This document shows positions 32,935 to 44,345 of a DNA stretch of 64,000 nucleotides, piece after piece. Within the stretch, counting starts at the first letter, position 1; every line of letters starts with the position of its first letter. Source of the stretch: Cordia subcordata (taxonomy: Eukaryota; Streptophyta; Magnoliopsida; Boraginales; Cordiaceae); assembly GCA_028554755.1 (NCBI GenBank), contig JAPTOF010000030.1:186001-250000 (forward strand), given 5' to 3'. Below the pieces are notes generated by a model. The model had not been told where the DNA came from. It did not search any database and saw only the letters and a program-made list of their open reading frames with translations. A program made the position numbers and the translations under genes.

Positions 32935-34620
32935 ACACCCCCAGACCTCTTCCTTGCTTGTTCCCAAATAAGACCAAACCTAAGTTTATCTCCCTAATAT
33001 GCACATAGCCTCAAAGATAAGAAGAGAAAGAATGCATGAACACAATGGCTCACAAATGATGTAAGAATCTTATTCACAACACATAATAGAACGAAAAGTG
33101 GAACTTGTGCTAAGTTGATAGTTTGTAACTTAACACTTTATTCAGAGGACTTTAATTTTTCAATCTTTTTGGTGCCCTTTGGTTTTTTCCATATTCTTCA
33201 CTTTTTTAAGGTTTTTCATTTTTTTCCATTTTTAATTTTTCCTTCATTTTGGATTTTTCATCAATACATAACATAAGCAAAAAAAGAAAAAGAAAAAGAA
33301 AGGCTAAGGCACATTAAAAAGAATTAATCAAGGAAGAGGTACTCATATCAACACCCCTTTGTAACCACTCATTCCAACCAAGTCATGGGATAGCTACAAG
33401 GTGCATTCTTAAAGGTGCTCACTCCCCACAACTGTTAAAGGGCATCTTCTCAAAGTCCTAGATTTCCTTCCATTCTATTCACTCCCCACAACACAACCTT
33501 TTCTTTACCAATCAATTAAGTCAATTAACAAGAGTCAACACTCTAATTAACAAAGAGATAAACAACTCTGTATGCTCAAAATTCAAAAAAAATTACCATT
33601 TTTAAGAAAATAATATAAATCTACCCTAAACAAATCATAAAACAAGAAAAACCAAACTCTTACACCCCCAAGCCAAAACTTTGCTTGTCCTCAAGCAAAT
33701 AGAACAAGATTAAATAACAAGCAAGTAATACAAAGCATGTAAGGGGGTAGAAAAGAGGGGAAACAAGTGGAGAAAGTATAGATACAACCTTGTGTTCTTT
33801 TTTAAGCTCCTCAATGCCAATCATTTATGAATCATCTAATAATCCCTGTTTTTCATCAAACCACAAACATTCACAAAGCACAAAGATTAGTAGCATTGCC
33901 ATGCAATCTTGCATTGGCATCATCAAATGACAAACAAGGTGTACAAAAAAGGAAAATGATAGAAATGGGGATCAACACTTTTAGGGCCTAAAAAGAGAAA
34001 CAAATGAAAAGAAAATGATAAAAGAAAAACAAAAATGCCCAAAAATAAAAACAAGTAGAAGACAAGGAAAACAAAAGGGATATAAACATGTATAGGGTAC
34101 CTCCTAGCTGTACAAGATTTGACGCATCTAGTCGGGCACTAATGTCAGAGCCATATACAATTAAAGTCTTTAGGCACATATTGTCAGATAATCATCAAAG
34201 TACAAACAGTAGAGGGAAAAGGGTCATGCAACATATAATGGGGCAATGAATGAACAATGTAACCTATTTCTAGATCCCACCCTGAAATATCAAATGAGAA
34301 TGTGTGCTCGAATGTGGTAGGGATCATGTACAAATGCCAAGGATCATGTCTTGCTCACTCACTAATCAACCACCTCATGGCCTTCTTCTCATAATTAAGG
34401 GCTAAGAACATGCCCTCCCCATGGGTCAAGGATAAGTCTAATGCAGGCAAAGTGGGTGGAGTGTTTCCAAATCCTAGGCAAAAATGTTCTATGTAAGAAG
34501 GAACAAATGTGAGCTCCAAAGAGGGAGACTCAATAGAATAGGAAAGGGGAGTAAGGAATCTCCAAACTCTTTCTTTTTACAAGAAATGTTGTGATTAAGC
34601 CTCGATAGCTCTAACTCCTC
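32935..34620 (-). other. Internal 3' non-coding region of element C
   Basis: It begins with the polypurine tract (32935-32947) and parallels the B region 23317-24847: CTTGCTTG-ttcc-CAAATAAG (32953-32972, one arm decayed), a T-rich stretch at 33150-33260 and TTTGCTTG-tcct-CAAGCAAA (33680-33699). No credible frame is present. Confidence 0.6.
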
Positions 34621-34623
34621 ACA

Positions 34624-35350
34624 TTAGGTGGACTCAATCTTAATAGGCTCACTCACACTAAGGAAAAGTTCATGTTCATCTAGAAAACACTTAACCTCAT
34701 CAATTAATTCCCTAGTAGAGAGGATAGTAGAAGGCTCCAACAATGATTCATTAAAAACACCCAAAGACCTATAGATCAAAATTTCAACTGCATTAATTTC
34801 TTCCTTAAGTGTCTTCTTAGAGTTCCTATTCTCTTCAACATAATAATCCATAACTCCAAAAGACTTATCATGTAAAAACTCTGAAATTGATGTCTTATTC
34901 TTCCTAATGAATGACTCCAAATTCTCACTAGCTAATATCCAATCAAATTCATCCACAACTTCATCGCTAGTGGTAGTCATCTCACTATCACACTCTTCAT
35001 AAGAGGTAAGATCATATGGAAGGGACAAGGACTCAAACGACTCTAGGTTATGCAAACAAGAATGATCGAGGGAAGTATGCACAGTAAACTCCCTAGATGT
35101 AGACTTGGAATGTAAATAAGTGCTTTTGACATGACTCAACCTCTAAGTGTGTGGGAAGTGTAGGATGAGAAGAAAATATAAGCTCACGTGACTTAATGGA
35201 AAGCATTGAAAGCATAGAAGGATAAGGTGTCACTTCCTCTAAAACATAACTATAGTCGTCATCAAGAACCACAATATCATCATGCTCATTCTTATCCTGA
35301 CTACATGATATAATCTCTCTATCAACCCCTCTCTCTAACTTTCTCTCCAA
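34624..35350 (-). pseudogene. Unrecognised acidic frame in element C
   Basis: Two overlapping minus-strand frames, 35093-35350 and 34624-35139, would form one protein of roughly 240 residues after a single frame correction. It is rich in Glu, Asp and Ser: DDIVVLDDDYSYVLEEVTPY, LPYDLTSYEECDSEMTTTSD, ESFIRKNKTSISEFLHDKSF, ELIDEVKCFLDEHELFLSVS. I do not recognise a family. I see no gag, protease, RT or integrase motif, membrane segment or signal peptide. On the minus strand it lies upstream of the C 3' non-coding region, so it could be an additional post-pol frame, or a leader frame brought there by deletion of pol. Confidence 0.45.
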
Positions 35351-35370
35351 AGCATGAGGAAAGGTCTTGT

Positions 35371-35830
35371 GTGATAAGATTGTCTGCCTTGTATGTAGGG
35401 TGCTGTGTTCTAATCAATTAAGACATGCATATGCAATATTAGAGTCCAAGTGCCCCATTGGATTTGTCTTTTTGGTCATTATGAATCTAGATCTAGTGAT
35501 ATTACCCTTTAGGGGGATATCGGTCATTTAGCTTGTGGGTCACTTCCTAGATCAAAAAATCCATGACCATTTGGTGATCACTTTTTTGGACTAGAGATTC
35601 CAAGGTTCTAGATGTAGTCTTACAAGTAATAGCATGTGTTTGGACCGGCCTTAACTACAGGTATACATAGAGAGGTGTTTTGGTTATTTCACTCTACTGG
35701 TCAAAGACAGAGGTTATTTTGTGTAACAAGCTTCTGCTTAGCTAGTGATTATCCTTGGAGTACAGATTTGGTCTTTTGGTGGAGTAGAACGAAGTCAAAA
35801 TAGACACGATGTCTGATGTCGTCTCTCTAG
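35371..35830 (+). repeat. Copia-2 LTR, resumed 3' part
   Basis: 'gtgctgtgttctaatcaattaagacatgcatatgcaat', 'gaatctagatctagtgatatta', 'gtcaaagacaga' and 'ccttggagta' follow the copia LTR at 8380-8830 in order. It therefore continues the LTR started at 20045. It is cut again at 35830 by LTR fragment D. Confidence 0.8.
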
Positions 35831-37220
35831 TGCAAGCTCTAAGACCCGTAAGCGTACGGGTCAATACAGTATAGTATGTGCAAGAATGAGTGTTAAACTA
35901 CAAGGAGGCTATATTGTGGGATGGATTGTACGTGTGTGTCCTAGATAATGCCAAAAAGGAAACTTAAACTAACTTTTTTTGGTGTTTTGGATGGTCGAGA
36001 GCTCTAACTAAAGAAAATAAAGCTACACTATGGGAATGGAAAGTATAGAGATAAACTATCTGAAGGGAACTAACAAATGGAAGGGATTAGGGTGATATCT
36101 ACTTGCTAATGGGTGATCCTAGACTCAAATACTATGGGATTACATGGAATGGCTTAATTGCCAATTGCTCTTTAACTAGGTTGCTTAATTAGTGTCCTAA
36201 TTTCTCCCTAGGACTCAGTGTGGGTCCATCCCTAGGCGGCCCCTCCTAGAGCTACAACGTGGTTCTTATGACGTAGGGCCTTAAAAGTGACTAATTAGCT
36301 TCCTCGGTAACCAAGAACTAACCTACTCTAGTACCTAAACCATTGGTTGGATTTAAAGCCAAGACCTAATGTCCCTAGAGTCGACTAAATCTACTTGGAA
36401 ACCTATTAGCTAGATTTAATGCCAAAGGAGACTCGATTTAGACTCGCCTTATATTATGCCTCTTCATTCTAGGTTCGCTATAGCGGAATTTGACCTATTA
36501 GCGTATTCATACAAGTTCTAGACCAAGGTTTTTGCAAATAAAGAGACTTATTCGACTACCAAACATCGTCATGCTCGGATTACACCATTAAAAGCAATTT
36601 GGAGCTAACATGTATGTAATGTTGAGGTTATATTCACTATTAGGCATGCAAACATACACATAGACATGCATATAAGCATTACCTACTTCACAAGATCCAC
36701 ACATAAGCACATAGACATGATTATAGAATGTATTATAGGTGTTTAGTAGCAAATAGACTTCAATTTATACATATGCAACTCTCATAGGCATATATTATCA
36801 AACACCTAGACATGTATTAAACAATAGCCATTAAAACAAGAAAAATATAGCATATGTAAATATATATATATATGTATATTAAGCCATTAAATCCCACAAT
36901 ATAAGAGTATAAAATCAACCCATTACACAAGTATAATCACCTTAAATAAATCTACTCAAACATAATATAAAATAGGATGAGAGAGAATAGAAAGCTCCTC
37001 TTCCATCCTAGCAATTCTCGTACAAAATCTTTGAGTAGACTTCAATCCAAATGTCTAAAACCCTCCAAATGAGCTTGAATCTAGGTGAAAAATGTGTGAG
37101 TACATGTGTGTTGGAGGTTGGTGATAGAGGAATTAGGGTTTGGGATAAAGGTGTAAAAGAATATGACTTATTGTTTTATAAAATGGCCAAAAGCAGGCTT
37201 AAATAGCCAATTTTTTGCAA
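35831..37220 (-). repeat. Athila-type LTR fragment 'D'
   Basis: The plus strand starts TGCAAGCTCTAAGACCCGTA and runs through the family blocks: 'aggaggctat', 'gggtccatccctag', palindromes at 36343-36362 and about 36405-36424, ACATAGACATG words at about 36655, 36710 and 36800, and a (TA)n tract near 36865. It stops where LINE sequence begins (about 37220). No target duplication was found. Confidence 0.8.
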
Positions 37221-38030
37221 CTACCGGAACACTTAACCGGTGCACCGATACCAAGAGACATATCATTTTTAGAAAAACCAGTGGGTAATAACTGCTGTGC
37301 TTTATCATCTTCTTCAAGCTCATTGCTCGCCTGGTTCAGATTCAATTTTGCATAATTTTTTACTCCAATTTCCCATGCTGAAAATTGGAGTTTGTGGCTA
37401 GAAACGAGTTCTAGATATAAAGAGAATCAGAATGAGACTCATTGAGCTTAGGTGATTTAAAGCTATTCAAAACCAAAACAGAGTTGGCTACCATGGGAGC
37501 ATCTCAAAGCTCATCAAAAGAGACTTCTTTCATAGTTGTTGCATTAAAAACATTTTGTGCTTGGAAACCTTTCAGAGTTTTTGTCATTGTAGCAAGCGTC
37601 TTTTCCCTATCCAAATCCGAGCATGGAGTAGAGCCCGTGGACTTAGAAGAAGAAGATTGTGAAGGTGAAGATCCCATGTTGCAGCAATCATCATAAGCTT
37701 TCTTGAGCTTGAGGCTTGAGTTGATGGAGGAATCATCATCTCCAACCAGCAAAGACGAGGAATTTTCAAGCATTGAGAGAGAAGCAAGGATGTTTCCAGC
37801 ACCATGCAAATCATTTTGAACACCAGTAAAAAGGAGTTCTTCATAGGTTTCTTTAAGCTTTGCATTAATGGCTTTGATTCTTGCACTTTTCCTAGATGAT
37901 AGGTGATTCTTCTTTTTAGGCATGATGGAAAAAAGGAGTTTAAGAGGAAGAAGAAGGGTAAAGGTACAAAGAGAGTGTAGAGAGAACAGAGAGCAAAAAA
38001 TCTAGAAAGAGAAGCATCTCACTTTGATAG
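37221..38030 (-). pseudogene. LINE ORF1 N-terminal part, inverted
   Basis: ORF1 starts at 37923 (MPKKKNHLSSRKSARIKAIN) with a short purine-rich 5' leader up to about 38030. The frame to 37504 gives LKETYEELLFTGVQNDLH and SSLLVGDDDSSINSSLKL. After a stop it continues NSVLVLNSFKSPKLNESHSD and, near 37270-37350, EEDDKAQQLLPTGFSKNDMS, matching DGLLPTGRKSVLDNSRN of the copy at 42741-43319. ORF1 is a nucleic-acid-binding protein. The segment lies head-to-head with ORF2 of 38031-41386, and upstream-inverted plus downstream-direct order fits twin priming of one LINE. Confidence 0.82.
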
Positions 38031-41000
38031 AATATTTGAACCTTCTTTTCTAAAGGTAGAAGCATTCTTTGGAGAAAAGCTTGAGGAATGGAGCTCATGG
38101 TGTAAAGATAAACTATTTTGTGTGATTGGGGATTTTAATGAAATCCTCCATTGTAGGGTAGGTCCTCTTACGCTTCCATCCCCCCTAGTGCTTGGGATTT
38201 TAAGAAATGCGTTAGCAAATCTTGTTTATTTAAGCATAAAGTGCTTGGTTCTCACTTCACTTGGACAAACAAAGGCTCTCCAACTAACTTCATGGCAAGC
38301 AAACTTGATAGAGCATTTGTCAACTCTCAATGGCTTGAGTTTGGATAGCTCCTTCCTCTTGGTTGACAATCTGGGGATTTCCAATCATTGCTTCCTTGTC
38401 ATACACACATGTAAGTGTAACCCTTCTCTCCCAAAACCATTCAAATTCTTCAATGCTTGGACCTCCCATGAAGTATTCCTCAAGGTGGTTGAAGAAGCTT
38501 AGAAGGCAAGGATTTTAGGCACACCAATGTTTATTCTCACACAAAAACAAAAGATCCTCAAACAAGCTTTCAAGGAATTTGACAAGCATTTTTCTACTAT
38601 TCCTCAGCAAATTCGTGAGCTCAAGAAAGATCTTGAAGAAGTACAAGTTGATATTCTTAATGGAAATTGTAATGAAGAGGTGATTGATAAAGAGGGGGAA
38701 ATTTTGAAGGATATTAAGACTCTTGAAGCTTCTTATAGGAAAATCCTCTATCAAAAGGCTCGCATGCAATGGATCAAGAAGGGGGATGCAAACACTAAGT
38801 TCTTCCATAATGTGGTTAAAAGTAGAAGGATCAAGAACACCATCAATGCAATTCAAGATGCAAATGGCAACTTGCTCACCAAGGACGAAGAGGTGAAGGC
38901 CCAATTTCTTTCCTTCTACAAGGACCTTTCTTGGAACTAAAACAAACTGAATTGCCACTATTCAAAGCATCAAATCCATACTTGGCAGAACAATTGAAGG
39001 AGAATAGAAGGAAATTCTTACCGTCTCCGTCTCTAATGAGGAAATTAAAGAGAGTCTCTTCCCCCTCAATTCCAGTGAAAGTCCGAGACCCGACAGTTAT
39101 ACATCAAAATTCTACACGGTGGTTTAGGAAATGATTGGTGATGAAGTGATGCATGCAATCAAGTCTTTCTTCTCAACCAACAATCTCCTCAAAGAGGTAA
39201 ATACCACTATCATCACCCTTGTGCCTAAAGTTTAAAATCCCACTATGGTCAAAGATGTTCGCCCCATCTTTTGTTGCAATACCATCTACAAGTGCATTTC
39301 CAAGATCCTAGCCAATAGACTCAAGAAATGCCTTCCCAGCATCATCTCAAAAAACCAATCAGCGTTTATTAATGGTAGACTCATTAAAGAGAACATCCTA
39401 ATTGCCCATGAGCTACTTAGAGGATACTCTAGAAACCTTATCTCTTCAAGATGTGTACTCAAAATTGACATCATGAAGGCATTTGATACATTGAATTGGC
39501 ACTTCATTGAATGCACTCTTATTGCTCTTGACTTCCCAAAAAAGTTTGTTGATTGGTTGATGGCTTGTATTATTTCCCCGAGCTTCTCAATTACTATCAA
39601 TGGTGGTCTTGAAGGTTTCTTTAAAGAAGCTAATGGCATTAGACAAGGTAACCCCCTTTCCTCCTATATCTTTGTAATATGAATAGAAGTCCTTACATGT
39701 ATGCTTAACAAATTGGATAAGGAAGATGGGTTTCAATTTCATCCTAAATGTGACAATATGAAGCTTAACCATCTTTGTTTTGTAGATGACCTCCTTATCT
39801 TTTGCAAAGGAAATATTACTTCTCTTGAATGCATTATGAATACGCTCAATGCTTATCATTCTCTCTCAGGTTTAAAAATCAGTAAAGACAAGAGTGATGT
39901 GTTCTTTAGAGGTGTTCCTTTGGAGAGAAAAGATGCAATCCTTGATAAGCTTGAGAACAAGGAAGGTAATCTCCCCTTTCGTTACTTGGGTGTTCCTCTT
40001 GTAACAAGAAAACTTTGTAAGGCCGATTACTGTCCTTTTTTGGAATAGATCACAATGAAGATTGAGCATTGGACAACAAAATGGTTATCATTTGCTGGAA
40101 GGTTACTTCTCATCAAATCTACTCTTATCCAAATATGTTCATATTGGGCTGGTGTTTTTCTCATCCCCAAGAGGGTCATTGCAACAATTGAAAAGAAGTT
40201 TAAAGCCTTCCTTTGGAGAGATACTAGAACAAAAGTTGCTTGGAAAGATATTTGCTTGCCACATGAAGAAAGGGATCTTAGAATTAGAAGAATTCTGGAA
40301 ATTAATGAAACTTTCATGCAAAAAATTTTTTGGAAAATGTATGCATTCAGGGATATACTTTAGAGCTCTTGGGTTCATGAGAATTACATCAAGGATGGTC
40401 CCATTTAGACCTACATCATTCCAAATGATCATAATTGGATAATGCAGAGTTTGTTCAAATGCCGCGATATAGCTCGAGGAAACATCAAACATATTGTTGG
40501 GAATGGCAAGGATACTTATTTTTGGCTGGACACTTAGCACCCGAAGGGCAATCTTGGATCATCTTGGCATAACATCTTTCTCCATCCTCCTCTCTTTGCA
40601 AAGGTTAGTGATGTCTACACTGAAAATGGATGGAGTTGGCCTTCTTACCTCTCCCATTTCGATGCACCTACCTACCAACTTGAAGAAGGAAAATCTGATT
40701 CCTTTTGCCAGAAATTATCTCCAAATGGTGAATCCTCCTTTAAACACACATGGGAATTTATTCAAATCAATGGAAATAACGTCAATTGGTACAATATTAT
40801 TTGGTTCAAAGGACATTCACCAAGGCATGCTTTCATTTATTGGCTTACTTTCTTGGATAGGCTCAACACAAAGTTTCAGATCCTTCATTGGGGAATCAAT
40901 ATTAACCCCACTTGCTCCTTTTGCAATTTGGGATGTGAAACTAGAGACCATCTATTTTTTGAATGTAGCTTCATAAATAGAATCTAGAAGAAGCGCTTGC

Positions 41001-41386
41001 AACTCACTCTTGTCAAAGAGCCATTGTTTGCATGGGATAAGATTGTGGATTTTCTCACTCTATTTGCACTCGAGAAGCATTTGAAGGCAACCATTATGAA
41101 GCACTATTTGGAAGCCACCATCTATCATATATGGAAGGAAAGAAATAGCTGAGTTTTTAGCATGAATGCAAAAATCGAAGACCAATCTTCTCCAACATCT
41201 ATAATGAAGTCTGAATCAAATGTATTTTTGGGAAAAAGTTCACTTCCAATTGTTTAAACAAAGCCATATGCAAATTGTGGAAATTAGAAGAAATTCTTGT
41301 ACAATGCTGAACTCTTCTGTTCTCTTTGTAAATTCTTTCACTCTTAATGAAATCCTTACTTACTTTGTGAAAAGAAAAAAAAGATT
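38031..41386 (+). pseudogene. LINE ORF2 (EN, RT, zf-RVT) with poly(A), broken
   Basis: Endonuclease: FCVIGDFNEILHCR near 38110, KLDRAFVNS in another frame, and SNHCF where SDHCP is usual. Linker 38527-38940: YQKARMQWIKKGDAN, TKFFHNVVKSRRIKN. RT: KDVRPIFCCNTIYKCISKIL, NGRLIKENILIAHELLRGYS, KIDIMKAFDTLNWHF (catalytic Asp), GIRQGNPLSSY, LCFVDDLLIFCKGN (FADD changed to FVDD). zf-RVT: CSFCNLGCETRDHLFFEC near 40918-40970. It ends with an A-rich tail up to 41386. Several stops and shifts; the EN start is missing. Confidence 0.92.
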
Positions 41387-42215
41387 TCTCCTTGATTCAG
41401 TTATGGCATCAATTTGTATAGGCCTTCTAACATAGGATGAAATATAACTAAAACCTCTCTTAGACCATTTGCTAAGTGTAACATCCTTAAGTTTGACCAA
41501 ATTGGCACTTTGTTGTAAGATAAATTGACATATTCAAGGTTGGGTTTCCATTTCCTAAGAAGTAAAGACCTATGATTTTCATGCCAAAATTGTTGTAGAA
41601 CTCTTTGGCGGTATTCCTCTTTTTCAAAATTAAACATAAACAACCCTTTTCCTTTGAGATATATATCCACCTTACCAAACTTCCACCATGCATTGTATAT
41701 CACATTTTTGATAAAGCAAAAAGGGGGGAAAGGGGAAGCACTGTCCAAAAGCTTTCCCCTTCATCATACAAGTCTTGAGGTGGGTCCTCAACGTCTCTAA
41801 TACCATCACATGTTTCAACTTTAAATTCTTCTTCAAGATGCAAATTTTTCTCCATAAATTCAGTAAAGTCATTTTCCCAATTAGAAGTAGGATTGTTTGG
41901 TGAGGGTTCATACATTAAGAAGGATGGCTTCTTCTAAGCATTTTGTGGTAGAGTAGCCCTTGCTTCTTGCATGCTTGCTTTGCTTCGGGTTTCATCCTCT
42001 ATTTCCACCAATGGAGCCTTTAGCTTCTCATTTCGTTGGTTAACACCTGAAGGTGAGCTAGATTTAGTCAAGTCACCTTTTCCAATTTCTGATGATGTGG
42101 TAAAACTTTTTGAGTTGGCTTCCACCTTATTCTTGGCTTCATTTGCCACGCGGTCTAGACCAAGAGATTTGGCCGAGATATGTGTAAGAGGAGGGAATTA
42201 TTTTGCATTTCATAT
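41387..42215 (-). pseudogene. LINE ORF1 fragment with DUF4283-like domain, inverted
   Basis: Reading leftwards: SEIGKGDLTKSSSPSG (41934-42149); NNPTSNWENDFTEFMEKNLH and DPPQDLYDEGESFW (41700-41915); then NAWWKFGKVDIYLKGKGLFM, FWHENHRSLLLRKWKPNLEY and NKVPIWSNLRML (41401-41748), the DUF4283-like RNA-binding domain of plant LINE ORF1. Frames are shifted. It directly follows the tail of the previous LINE and meets the next plus-strand LINE head-to-head at about 42215. Confidence 0.85.
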
Positions 42216-44345
42216 GAATTTTGAGGGATAAGAACTTCCTTAGGGACCATCACTACCACCCTTTTCCATCATCGTCTTCGACATTTATGGGCAAGAAAAA
42301 ACGTGCTTCATCCTCCAAGACTCGTACTAGTGCTTGTTTGGTAGCCAAGTGCTCTAAATATTTCAATGCAAGTTCTCCTTTTGAGTATGAAAACCCTTGC
42401 CCTCTTGAAGATCCAAATGATGCTGCTTCTATGTCTAACAAAGAGCATGACATCTTGTATGGTCTTGATACACACTCATGCTCAGCTAGTAAGACTTCTC
42501 TTCTCTTGAAAAACAACAAAGAGGTATGTGATGAAAATTATTTAGAACAGCTTGATAAGAAAATTGATGAAGCTAGACAAATCTATCCCTCCACCATTGG
42601 TTTAGGCAATTTTCTTGAGGAGAGATATAATATCTCCAAACAAGCTCTTGTGCAAAGCTTGTCTAGAAGAAGGGAGCTCTTCATGTCCTAATGTTACTAA
42701 AATGACCATGGAAATGAATCCTCCTCCAAGCTAGCCTACTTTGACCCCCCTTAAACATAGCAATGTTGGTACTTCTTTTAATGCTCAAGGTAAAGAGAAC
42801 TTGGTCCTATCTATGGAAGGACTTAATAAGGTTGTTTGCAATCAGATTTCACCTTCAAAAGATGCTTCGGATACACCATTTCAACAAACAATCAACGATG
42901 GGTTATTACCCACTGGTCGCAAAAGTGTATTGGATAATAGCCGTAATGTGTTAGCTCCTTTTCCAAAAACTTCTAGCCACATATTAGCTCCTTTAGGCTC
43001 ATACTCGACAACTTATAAGGTTAGTACTCCTCTGGAAAATGAGCATACCTTTTCAAATACATTTTCAGAAGATTTTTCCTCTCTTGGCTTTTTCCCGAAG
43101 TTGGATTCTTTGAAATTTCATTTCACACATGGAAATCATGACTTGGCTGCCCAAAATGACATGGCATTTGCCAATAAGGATCATGTTGACCCAACTCTTT
43201 GCCTGCCACCCGAGTCCACGACACTAAGAAAAAGAATTATGCCTTCTATAATACAAAATTTAGGTAAAAAAACCACCAAATGCTTGGAGAAGGCCTTTGA
43301 GGCCAATGTTTGTCCCTAACCTCAACACTCCTACTCCTATTTGGGGAATAACCTTTGCTGAACATTGCATGAATAACAAGCATCTTGAAAAACATAATGC
43401 TTTCTATGTTGACGGTAAAAGGAATGTGGAGGATCTATCTTTGGACCTCTATGAAGATAGGCAAGAATATTGAAAAAATTGTCTTGGTTAATTTCTTGGA
43501 GCTTTTCCCCTTTCTTCCTTATTAGGAACATGGTTGATTTTGCTTGGAAGCAATATGGAAGAATTGAAATCAAAACTAAAGGCCAAGGGTTATTTGTCTT
43601 TAAGTTTGAAAATAAGTATTGTCAAAAAGTTCAACAATTGTGGCATGTCCATCACAGGCCACTTCTTCTTAGAAAATGGAAGCCCAATCTTCAATTTGTT
43701 ATTCTCAAATGTGATAAAGTTCCAATTTGCATCAAACTTAGGGATGTTCCCTTTTGTCTTTTGTCTAATAGAGGGCTAGGATATGTGGCATCCTTCATTA
43801 GAACCCCTTTGCAAATGGATTCACTTGTGAAATCAAGAAATAATCTTGAATTTGCTCGTGTTTGCATTGAGGCAAACTTGGGAGATGAGTTGTCGGATTT
43901 TATCTTCCTAAAGCTTAAGGATGGTTCTCGAGCCATGGTTGAAATTGAATATGCATGGAGGCCCCCAAAATGCTCAAAATGTAAATTAGTAGGACACTTT
44001 GATAATACTTGTCCTTTAAATCAACACACTCAAGAAGCACAATCAAATGTTGATCATAGAAGCAAAGATAAATGGATTGAAGCTGGAAGAAAGCAATCTA
44101 CTATTGCACATGAACAAGGCAACAATGCTTCTCGGCCTAGTTCTCCTAAATCATCAAGAAAGATAATTGAAGTTAGCTCTTAAGCTCAAAGAGGCTTTCG
44201 GCCTCAATCTCCTAGGACATCTTCCTCTAGCTCTCTCATGCATAACCACTTTGAACTGCTTGAGGAAGATGCTCAAGAAGGAAATGTTGCTCCCCCTCGA
44301 CATGCTCTGGATGATTTACCCTAGTTTTGGTACTCGGGGTGATGT
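42216..44345 (+). pseudogene. LINE ORF1, nearly complete
   Basis: It starts at ATG 42287 (MGKKKRASSSKTRTS) after a short leader. The N-region to 42691 holds LDKKIDEARQIYPSTIGLGN. The middle, 42741-43319, is Ser/Pro-rich and includes a PTGRKSVLDNSRNVLAP block. The DUF4283-like domain follows at 43470-43900 (FAWKQYGRIEIKTKGQGLFV, RKWKPNLQF, VPICIKLRDVPFCL), then a CX2CX4HX4C knuckle CSKCKLVGHFDNTC (43971-44012) and a basic/serine tail. Stops occur at about 42692, 43320 and 44181. It is the RNA-binding partner of ORF2 in the LINE particle. Confidence 0.9.

Larger units (their letters stand above)
20334..35370 (-). mobile_element. Athila-like element 'C', gutted, containing element B
   Basis: What remains of C is its 3' LTR, in two pieces (20334-21437 and 32228-32934) around element B, plus 2.4 kb of internal sequence (32935 to about 35370). 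The internal piece begins with a polypurine tract and 3' non-coding sequence like that of B and holds an unrecognised acidic frame. Gag, pol, primer-binding site and 5' LTR are missing. At about 35370 the sequence passes directly into copia-2 LTR, so the 5' half of C was deleted together with roughly 200 bp of its host LTR. Confidence 0.78.
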
